Shown piece after piece: positions 14,981 to 22,209 of a stretch of DNA of 27,561 nt. The DNA is taken from positions 1-27,561 of IMG/VR virus record IMGVR_UViG_3300042889_000685; one strand, 5' to 3'. The notes beneath the pieces were generated by a model. The model was not told where the DNA came from, did not search any database, and saw nothing but the letters and a program-made list of their open reading frames with translations. Position 1 is the first letter of the stretch; the number at the start of each line of letters is the position of its first letter. The position numbers and the translations under genes are program-made. This DNA comes from a virus.

Positions 14981-15427
14981 ATGCCAAAATTAGATGATTA
15001 TGATGACAGTGGTGCTAATGCACCTCTAAGTGCAAACGCACAAAAAAGTATAGACGCTAAAATTGCATCAGGCGGTTGGTCTAGTGCAGACGAAGCCGCA
15101 AAAACAAAAGCAGTAGCTGACGCAGCCGCACAAGTGGCAGTGCAAGGTGCTACAAACACATTAGAAACAGATGATAAATTTGGACAATTTATTAATAGTA
15201 AATGGCGCCCAATGATGGCTTTTATCTACATGGTAACATGTGCAACAGACTTTGTAATTTTTCCTATTTTATGGTCAGTACTACAAGCAGTTCAAGGTGG
15301 GCAAGTTACTAGCCAGTGGAGTCCATTGACACTACAAGGGGCTGGACTTTATCACATAGCAATGGGTGCTGTATTAGGTTTAGCAGCATATGGTCGTAGC
15401 CAAGAAAAAATTGCAGGTAAGTCTTAA
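14981..15427 (+). CDS. Holin, GTA/3TM holin family-like
   Basis: 148 residues. The N-terminal 65 residues are polar and Ala-rich. From about residue 68 the pattern FINSKWRPMMAFIYMVTCAT and then DFVIFPILWSVLQAV forms a membrane segment after a conserved W-R-P, followed by GAGLYHIAMGAVLGLAAYGR, a second membrane segment, and SQEK. The W-R-P start and the YGR-x-QEK ending match the gene-transfer-agent-type holin family. Such proteins form pores that time lysis by letting an endolysin reach the cell wall. No endolysin gene is in this window. The stop overlaps the next start (TAATG), so it is coupled to the fibre island. Confidence 0.75.
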   Translation: MPKLDDYDDSGANAPLSANAQKSIDAKIASGGWSSADEAAKTKAVADAAAQVAVQGATNTLETDDKFGQFINSKWRPMMAFIYMVTCATDFVIFPILWSVLQAVQGGQVTSQWSPLTLQGAGLYHIAMGAVLGLAAYGRSQEKIAGKS

Positions 15428-16572
15428 TGGCAATTAAAACGAATCACTCAGTGGATTCATTGACACCAGATTCTGGTGTTTTGAAAATTTTAGCAGCTGG
15501 CGCAGTTGCACTTCCAGCAGGAACATCCAATGATCGTCCTGTAATCAGCGCCGCCGGCTATATTCGATTTGCAGATGAGATTATAACTCCAGAATATTAT
15601 GACGGCGCTGATTGGCAGACTATATCGAATAAGGCGTATGTTGATAGCAGAATTAGCAATGCTGGATCTTCGATTAGCGAAGTAATTGCAAACTTAACGC
15701 TAGATGATCTAGCAGATGTTAAAATTAGTTCACCTAGTTCAAACCAGCTGCTGTCGTATGACACTGATTTAGGCCAGTTTGTAAATAAATCTCAAGCACT
15801 ATCAATTGTTACCAGAATGTTTTCTGCAGATGGTACATCAATGACGTTTGATATATTAACAAATGTTCCGGCAATACAGAATTTAGTAGTAAGTATAAAT
15901 GGTATTCAACAAGAGCCTTATTACAGTTATACGTTAGTTGATGGACACATTATTGCCTTTGACGAATTGCCAGAAGCTGGCGATAGAATTCAAGTTAAAA
16001 TTTTAAATGCAACCGTATCAACGGATCGTGCAAGACCTCGGGTCCTTGACGTTTCTTATAGTACAGTTGCGCAGTACACTACAATTACTATTGTAGCCAC
16101 AGACATTATATATGGAACAGGTGCCAAAATTGGCGGTCAAGCTATTACTAGAATTGATTATCCTGGGCAAGGAAGAATTCAACTTATGGTTGAAACAAGT
16201 CGCATGAGCAGTGTGCTTTGGCAGTATCCGCAAGACTTGACATTGGTAGATACCTCTGGGAACGAATTCGTTTTCCCAAACTTAATAAACTATGGCGCAA
16301 ATCGTCCACAGTGGACTGAGTCAAATTCTTATATTGGAAGTTTTAATGGTGGAGATACCATTAATTATGCACTTGGAATAAATAATTTTGTTAGTGCAAC
16401 AATAAACCCTGCTTATGCAGGTGAGACCGCTATTCCCTGGTTATCTATTAGCGGCTCTAATATCGTAGGTACTGCTCCAATTAATAGCAGTCCTAGTCGA
16501 TACGAAATCTCAATAACTGCAAGCAACGGAAGCGTTGATATAACGAAAAACTTCTGGCTGCTTGTGATTTAA
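15427..16572 (+). CDS. Tail fibre/adhesin-like structural protein with C-terminal Ig-like domain
   Basis: 381 residues. The N-terminal AAGAVALPAGTSNDRPV, then GYIRFADE and YYDGADWQTI, is the 'attachment' motif common at the start of phage fibre and head-decoration proteins. Residues about 95-200 carry a beta domain (LDDLADVKI ... VVSINGIQQEPYYSYTL ... IAFDELPEAGDRIQVKI) that also occurs in the 1607-residue fibre. The last 80 residues (YALGINNFVSATINPAYAGE, IPWLSISGSNIVGTAP, YEISITASNGS) match putative Ig/cadherin-like (He_PIG type) domains found in surface-binding proteins. Probably sits on the virion surface and binds host carbohydrate; the receptor is unknown. Confidence 0.7.
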   Translation: MAIKTNHSVDSLTPDSGVLKILAAGAVALPAGTSNDRPVISAAGYIRFADEIITPEYYDGADWQTISNKAYVDSRISNAGSSISEVIANLTLDDLADVKISSPSSNQLLSYDTDLGQFVNKSQALSIVTRMFSADGTSMTFDILTNVPAIQNLVVSINGIQQEPYYSYTLVDGHIIAFDELPEAGDRIQVKILNATVSTDRARPRVLDVSYSTVAQYTTITIVATDIIYGTGAKIGGQAITRIDYPGQGRIQLMVETSRMSSVLWQYPQDLTLVDTSGNEFVFPNLINYGANRPQWTESNSYIGSFNGGDTINYALGINNFVSATINPAYAGETAIPWLSISGSNIVGTAPINSSPSRYEISITASNGSVDITKNFWLLVI

Positions 16573-16668
16573 CAATATCCTTCTTACGTTGGTTGGCGCC
16601 ATACTTAAAATGCCAAAAAAACAAAACTAATTTGGTCTCATTAGAGGCCTAATACGAGGAAAATAAAC

Positions 16669-19600
16669 ATGCCTATTATTAAAGCAAGATCGAGTTCGAT
16701 TATCGACTCGGTTGACCTGCGCGGTACCCCAACAGTTGCAACGGCAACAGCAGGTTCCAGCACAACACAAGTTGCTTCTACTGCTTTCGTTAGCACTGGA
16801 ATCAGCAACTTAATTAATTCTGCACCAGCAGTATTAGACACATTATCAGAGTTGTCAGCAGCTCTTGGTGGTGATGAGAATTTTGCAACAACAGTTGCAG
16901 CATCTATTGCTACTAAATTATCTCTAAGCGGTGACACTATGTCGGGCTTCTTGACATTGAGTGCAGACCCAGCAAACGACCTACACGCAGCTACCAAAGG
17001 TTACGTTGACGGCTTAGTTGATGCACAGATGATTTACAGTACAGATGACGTACCAGAGGGTGTATTAAATTCATATTACCACACTGCACTTGTACGAGCC
17101 GACATTGGTTTAACAAGCGACAACACATCTGTGTTAAGCTATGCAGATGGTCAGTTTACATACAATCACCCAAACAGTGATGGTATTATTGAAGGTCAAA
17201 CTAATCAATACTTTAATCAAGCTCGCGCTCGTACAAGTATCAGTTTGAACAGCGATGACAACCAGATTTTAAGTTATGGTTCAAGCACTGGTGAGTTTAC
17301 ATTCGTGACTCCAAGCACAACAAAAATTACAGAAGGTACACAGTTGTACTTTACTACTGCTCGTGCTCGCGCTTCAATCAGTTCTGGTACCAACATCAGC
17401 TACGATCCAGCAACTGGTATTATCAGTTCTGTTGCCACAGTTGAAAGTGTAAACGGACAAACTGGTGTAGTGGTTTTAACAACTTCACACATTGAAGAAG
17501 GTTCACAGTTATACTTCACAGCCGGCCGTGCAATCACTGCTACTGCTGCTGCTGTTGCTGCTGTGCAAGCTGCCGTTGATGCAGAAGCCCTTGCTGCCCG
17601 TGCTGCTGAAGGCATATTAACAGCTGACTTAGCCGCTGAAGCAACTCGTGCCACTGGTGCCGAAGGTGTATTGACAACTAACTTGGCAGCTGAAGTGACT
17701 CGTGCAACTGGCGCCGAAAGCGTATTAACAGCTGATCTAACCGCTGAAGTCTCTCGCGCAACTGGCGCCGAAGGCGTATTAACAGCTGACTTGGCTGCTG
17801 AAGCTTCTACTGCTCGTGCTGCCGAACTTGTATTGACAACTGACTTGGCTGCTGAAGTCTCTCGCGCAACTGCTGCCGAAGGCGTATTGACAGCCGACTT
17901 AGCCACTGAAGTTACAGCTCGTACTACTGGTGATACTACTAACGCAACTGCTATTGCTGCCGAAGCTACTACTGCTCGTGCCGCTGAAGGTGTGTTGACA
18001 ACTGCTATTGCTGCTGAAGCTACTACTGCTCGTGCTGCCGAAGGCGTATTGACAGCCGACTTGGCCACTGAAGTCTCTCGTGCAACTGCTGCCGAAGGTG
18101 TATTGACAACTGCCATTTCTAATGAAGCTACTGCTCGTGCTGCTGCTGTCACTGCTGAAGAAACTGCTCGTATCGCAGGTGATGCTGCTTTGGGTGTTCG
18201 TATTGACAATGTTCTTAGCAATATTGATCCAGCTGCACTTGATTCTTTAACAGAAATCATTGCTGCTTATGATGCTGCTGACGCTGATTTACAACAGGCA
18301 ATTACAGACTTAGCTTCTGCCAATGCTCTTGCTATCACTGCTGAAGAAACTCGCGCTATTGCTGCTGAAACTGCGCTTGATTCTGCTATTTCTACTGAAG
18401 AAGATGCTCGAATTGCTGCTGATAATCTAATTACTGCCAGCGTTGTTGCTGAAGCTACTACTCGCGCAGCCAACGATACAACAAATGCTACTGCAATCGC
18501 TGCTGAAGCCACTGCTGCTCGTGCTGCTGAAGGTGTATTAACAGCTGACTTAGCCGCTGAAGTAACACGCGCTGTTGCTGCTGAAGGTGTATTAACTGCT
18601 GCTGTTATTAGTGAAGCTGGTTTACGCGAGTCTGGCGACATTGCAAATGCTGCTGCCATTGATGCCGAAGAAACTCGTGCAATGGCTGCTGAAGATGTAT
18701 TGACAACTTCCATTGAAACAGAAGCTAATCGCGCTGTTGCTGCCGAAGGCGTATTGACAACTGCTATTAGTACTGAAGCTTCTACAGCTCGTGCTGCCGA
18801 AGGCGTATTGACAACTAACTTAACTGCAGAAGTGACTCGCGCTACTGCTGCCGAAGTTGCAAACTCTTTGGCTATTACTGCTGAAGCCAATCGCGCTACT
18901 GCTGCTGAAGTTGCAAATGCCGCAGCTATTACTGCTGAAGAAACAGCTCGTATTGCCGGTGATGGTGCCGAAGCCAGTGCCCGTGCTATTGCTGTAAGTG
19001 CTGAAGAAACTCGTGCATTAGCTGCTGAAACTATACTTACTAATGCAGTAGCTGCCGAAGAAACTCGTGCTCTAGCTGCTGAAGGTGTATTAACTGCTGC
19101 CATTGAAGATGAAACTACTCGTGCATTAGCTGCTGAAGGTGTATTACAGACCAACATCAACAATGCATCTACTGCTTGGCAAGATGCTGACACTGCAATT
19201 GGTATTCGTATTGACAATGTTCTTAGTAATATTGATCCAGTTGCTCTTGATTCGTTGACAGAAATCGTTGCTGCATTCCAAGGTGCAGATAGTACTATCA
19301 ATGGTGCTATCACTGCATTGGCCGCTGCTGCCACTGCTGATGTTGATGCAGAAGAAACTCGTGCTACTGCTGCTGAAGGCGTATTGACAACTAACTTGGC
19401 TGCTGAAGCTACTACTGCTCGTGCTGCTGAAGTTGCATTAGGTCTACGCATTGATGAAGAACATACTCATCACACTGCTGCTGAAGGCGTATTAACAGCT
19501 GACTTGGCTGCTGAAGTAACTCGTGCTACTGCTGCTGAAGGCGTATTGACAGCTGACTTGGCTGCTGAAGTAACTCGTGCTACTGATGCTGAAGGCGTAT

Positions 19601-21492
19601 TGACAGCCGACTTAGCCACTGAAGTAACTCGTGCAAATGCTGCCGAAGGCGTATTACAAGCCAACATTGAAGCTGAAGCTACTACTGCTCGTGCTGCTGA
19701 ATTAGCCAATGCTACAGCTATTAGTACTGAAGCTTCTACAGCTCGTGCTGCTGAAACAGCCAATACTACAGCTATCACCGCTGAAGTGACTCGCGCTACT
19801 GCTGCCGAAGTTGCAAACTCTTTGGCTATTACTGCTGAAGAAACACGCGCTACTGCTGCTGAAGCTGCATTATCAAGCGATATAGCTGCTGAAGCTACTA
19901 CTGCTCGTGCTGCGGAAGAAACAAATGCTGCTGCTATTGTTGCTGAAGCTTTGACTCGATCTGCTGCTGATGTTGCAGGCGCAAACGCTTTGTCGTCTGA
20001 AGTGACTCGTGCTACTGCTGCTGAACAAGCCAACACTGCTGCTATTGTTGCTGAAGAAACTCGCGCTATGGCTGCTGAAAGTGCTGAAGAAACAGCTCGT
20101 ATTGCTGCTGACACTGCAATTGGTATTCGTATTGACAATGTTCTTAGCAACATTGACGAAACTGCTCTTGATTCTTTAACAGAAATTATTGCAGCATATG
20201 ATGCAGCTGATTCCAGCTTAACACAAGCTATTAGTGATTTGTCAACTGCAAGTGCTAATGCTATGACACTTGAAGCTTCTACACGTTTAGCGGCTGACAA
20301 TGCATTATCAACTGCGTTAGCTGCTGAAGTAAGCCGCGCAAGCACAGCAGAAGCTGCAAATGCAACTAACATTACTAATGAAATTAGTGATCGTACACTT
20401 GCTGACACAACACTGCAGGCCAACATTGACGCTGAAGCTACTCGTGCAACTGCTGCCGAAGGAGTTATTGCTGCCAATGTAACTGCTGAAGAAACTCGTG
20501 CAATGGCTGCTGAAACAGCCAATGCTACAGCTATCACTGCTGAAGCGGATCGCGCTATTGCTGCTGAAAATGCAAATGCCGCAGCCGATCTTATCGAAGT
20601 TGCTGCTCGTTTAGCAGGTGACGTTGCTGTACAAGCCAACATTACTGCTGAAGCTACTACTGCTCGTGCTGCTGAAGTCGCACTGGGCGGCCGTATTGAC
20701 ACATTGAATACTGATAACATTGCTGAATTAAGCGGCGCTATCCACTTGTTCTTCACAGAAGGCCGTGCAAAAGCTTCTATCAGTTCTGGTGCAAACATTC
20801 AGTACAACAGCTCAACTGGTGTTATCAGCACATTGGCTGCGGTTCAAAGTGTTAACGGTCAAGATGGTATTGTTATTTTAACAACTGACAATGTGTCTGA
20901 CGCTACTGCAACTAACAAATATTTTACCAATGCGCAAGCACGTGGTGCAGTATCGTTAGTAAGCGACAATAGTGACATTCTAAGTTACAGTGCCGGTACT
21001 GGTGTGTTTACATTTGCTGTTCCAACAACAGATGCAATCATTGAAGGTGCAGTAAACCAATACTACACAGACGCACGTGCCGATGCTCGCATTGGTCTTG
21101 CAAGTGTAAGCGATTTAGCTGACGTTGACTTTACTGGTACTATCAGTGATGGTTACTCACTAATTTGGAGCTCTGCTCTAAGCAAGTTTGTACCACAAAA
21201 CGTTACAACACAAGTTCTTACAATGAACTTTACTGGCGACGGTACAACAGCAAGTTTCGCCACAGGTGTTGAACTAACAACAATTAATAACTCGCAAGTG
21301 TTTATTAACGGTTTGGTCCAAGCTCCAACTTACTCTTACACATTGTCTACAGTAGACGGTGTAACAAGTATCGTGTTTGACACTGCTCCAGAATCCAATG
21401 ACTTCATTATGGTTCGTTTAACACCTTCGGCTACTTTAAGTGCTGGTGGTATCTTGAACGAAAATAGTGGCATTGATGGTGGTACATTCTAA
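16669..21492 (+). CDS. Giant repeat-rich tail fibre protein
   Basis: 1607 residues. N-terminus: PTVATATAGSSTTQVASTAF and APAVLDTLSELSAALGGDEN, the usual phage fibre motif, then DLHAATKGYVDG. Two YFT-x-ARAR-x-S-I-S modules follow (about 210-240 and flanks). Residues about 303-1342 are an 18-residue repeat with consensus A-T-A-A-E-G-V-L-T-A-D-L-A-A-E-V-T-R, predicted to form a long trimeric coiled-coil stalk. A different block RIDNVLSNIDPxALDSLTEI interrupts it three times (near 511, 847, 1154), likely local non-coil knobs. C-terminal domains repeat the YFT module and end with the shared beta domain (VFINGLVQAPTYSYTLS) and GIDGGTF. Long minus-strand frames across this gene are codon-bias shadows. 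A terminator follows. Confidence 0.88.
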   Translation: MPIIKARSSSIIDSVDLRGTPTVATATAGSSTTQVASTAFVSTGISNLINSAPAVLDTLSELSAALGGDENFATTVAASIATKLSLSGDTMSGFLTLSADPANDLHAATKGYVDGLVDAQMIYSTDDVPEGVLNSYYHTALVRADIGLTSDNTSVLSYADGQFTYNHPNSDGIIEGQTNQYFNQARARTSISLNSDDNQILSYGSSTGEFTFVTPSTTKITEGTQLYFTTARARASISSGTNISYDPATGIISSVATVESVNGQTGVVVLTTSHIEEGSQLYFTAGRAITATAAAVAAVQAAVDAEALAARAAEGILTADLAAEATRATGAEGVLTTNLAAEVTRATGAESVLTADLTAEVSRATGAEGVLTADLAAEASTARAAELVLTTDLAAEVSRATAAEGVLTADLATEVTARTTGDTTNATAIAAEATTARAAEGVLTTAIAAEATTARAAEGVLTADLATEVSRATAAEGVLTTAISNEATARAAAVTAEETARIAGDAALGVRIDNVLSNIDPAALDSLTEIIAAYDAADADLQQAITDLASANALAITAEETRAIAAETALDSAISTEEDARIAADNLITASVVAEATTRAANDTTNATAIAAEATAARAAEGVLTADLAAEVTRAVAAEGVLTAAVISEAGLRESGDIANAAAIDAEETRAMAAEDVLTTSIETEANRAVAAEGVLTTAISTEASTARAAEGVLTTNLTAEVTRATAAEVANSLAITAEANRATAAEVANAAAITAEETARIAGDGAEASARAIAVSAEETRALAAETILTNAVAAEETRALAAEGVLTAAIEDETTRALAAEGVLQTNINNASTAWQDADTAIGIRIDNVLSNIDPVALDSLTEIVAAFQGADSTINGAITALAAAATADVDAEETRATAAEGVLTTNLAAEATTARAAEVALGLRIDEEHTHHTAAEGVLTADLAAEVTRATAAEGVLTADLAAEVTRATDAEGVLTADLATEVTRANAAEGVLQANIEAEATTARAAELANATAISTEASTARAAETANTTAITAEVTRATAAEVANSLAITAEETRATAAEAALSSDIAAEATTARAAEETNAAAIVAEALTRSAADVAGANALSSEVTRATAAEQANTAAIVAEETRAMAAESAEETARIAADTAIGIRIDNVLSNIDETALDSLTEIIAAYDAADSSLTQAISDLSTASANAMTLEASTRLAADNALSTALAAEVSRASTAEAANATNITNEISDRTLADTTLQANIDAEATRATAAEGVIAANVTAEETRAMAAETANATAITAEADRAIAAENANAAADLIEVAARLAGDVAVQANITAEATTARAAEVALGGRIDTLNTDNIAELSGAIHLFFTEGRAKASISSGANIQYNSSTGVISTLAAVQSVNGQDGIVILTTDNVSDATATNKYFTNAQARGAVSLVSDNSDILSYSAGTGVFTFAVPTTDAIIEGAVNQYYTDARADARIGLASVSDLADVDFTGTISDGYSLIWSSALSKFVPQNVTTQVLTMNFTGDGTTASFATGVELTTINNSQVFINGLVQAPTYSYTLSTVDGVTSIVFDTAPESNDFIMVRLTPSATLSAGGILNENSGIDGGTF
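17575..20694 (+). repeat. 54-nt tandem repeat tract encoding the coiled-coil stalk
   Basis: Units of 54 nt encode the 18-residue stalk repeat. Neighbouring units 19477-19530 and 19531-19584 differ at one base, showing recent duplication, while others have diverged mainly at third codon positions (GCT/GCC, GAA kept). The tract is interrupted by three copies of a longer block at about 18193, 19201 and 20122. Confidence 0.9.
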
Positions 21493-21518
21493 TCTTAAAG
21501 TAATTTAAGCTAGTATGG

Positions 21519-21545
21519 GGAAAGGCGCATTGCGCCTTTCCTTTT
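21519..21545 (+). terminator. Rho-independent terminator after the giant fibre gene
   Basis: GGAAAGGCGC, loop ATT, GCGCCTTTCC, then TTTT: a 10-bp G-C-rich stem with a T-run, 27 nt after the stop codon. Confidence 0.92.
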
Positions 21546-21551
21546 GGATCG

Positions 21552-21559
21552 CATAAATA
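21552..21559 (+). promoter_or_regulatory. Late-promoter-like box CATAAATA for the 21603 gene
   Basis: It lies just after the terminator and 43 nt before the next ATG, the expected place for restarting transcription. It matches the minus-strand box upstream of gp26. Confidence 0.5.
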
Positions 21560-21602
21560 GAGTTAGTACATTTTGCTATAGTACATAAATGCGAGTCCTT
21601 AA

Positions 21603-22103
21603 ATGCCAATTTTTCGTGGAAAAGAGTTTGTAAGTTCAAATTCTGACATAAAAGACAGTGTCAGAATTGCCACACGAGCTTATGTTAACTTATCATCAAT
21701 GATTTCAAGTATTGATGGTATTAATCTTGTTCATCGCGATCGTGTGCTGCTGACTGGCCAAAATAATCCTGCCCACAATGGAATTTATTCGTGGAATTCT
21801 GTAACAAGTAAATTATTACGTTCATCTGATGCAGATTCGGCAACTGAAGTTTCAGGCGGCCTGCGAGTGTATGTAGAAGAAGGTCTAGCAAATGCCCAAA
21901 CATATTGGACACTGACAACCCCAGGTGTAATAACACTGGGGACAACAGGTTTAACCTTTGCCAGAGAAAATCGGGTAGGGAATTTTGATCAATCTGGTAC
22001 TCATGGCTCTTCAACAAAAACCAACATCATAACCCTTGATGAATCTGGACAAATTGAGTCTATCAGTGCAGTAGACATTACCGTCGATGGCGGGACATTC
22101 TAA
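21603..22103 (+). CDS. Short fibre-associated protein
   Basis: 166 residues. The segment VRIATRAYVNLSSMISSIDG, then VHRDRVLLTGQNNPAHNGIY, SSDADSATEVSGGLRVYVEE and TYWTLTTPGVITLGTTGLTF is a beta-rich module that recurs, often in tandem, in phage tail fibre and tail collar proteins. Here it occurs once with a short tail ending VDGGTF, the same ending as the giant fibre just upstream (IDGGTF). It probably forms a trimeric fibre segment or adaptor. No clear Shine-Dalgarno sequence is present (AGTCCTTAAATG). It has its own promoter-like box and follows a terminator, so it is expressed separately from the giant fibre. Confidence 0.7.
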   Translation: MPIFRGKEFVSSNSDIKDSVRIATRAYVNLSSMISSIDGINLVHRDRVLLTGQNNPAHNGIYSWNSVTSKLLRSSDADSATEVSGGLRVYVEEGLANAQTYWTLTTPGVITLGTTGLTFARENRVGNFDQSGTHGSSTKTNIITLDESGQIESISAVDITVDGGTF

Positions 22104-22142
22104 GACTTTTGTACAGCATTTTGAAGGTTTGCATCCAATATA

Positions 22143-22150
22143 GGTAAATA
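22143..22150 (+). promoter_or_regulatory. Late-promoter-like box GGTAAATA for the 22210 fibre gene
   Basis: Identical octamer to those at 6129 and 14954, 59 nt before the ATG; the following TAAATAC and TTC also match the holin promoter. Confidence 0.45.
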
Positions 22151-22194
22151 CTTCTGGAACGGCGGGAACCGATCACCCTGCTAAACACCAAGAG

Positions 22195-22206
22195 GAGTAT
22201 ATACTC
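22195..22206 (+). promoter_or_regulatory. Palindrome overlapping the ribosome-binding site of the 22210 gene
   Basis: GAGTATATACTC is a perfect 12-bp palindrome that overlaps the GAGGAG Shine-Dalgarno (22192-22197). It is the second such case in the window after 10940, but its stem would be A-T rich and weak. Confidence 0.25.
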
Positions 22207-22209
22207 AAA

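Noticed and set aside
17575-20694. CRISPR-like array
   Set aside because: The repeats are in-frame 54-nt coding units with no unique spacers.
17400-20798. Three long minus-strand open frames (286, 394 and 442 residues) opposite the giant fibre gene
   Set aside because: They arise from the repeated GCT/GCC and GAA codons of the sense gene, are low-complexity Ser/Ala strings, and lack ribosome-binding sites.
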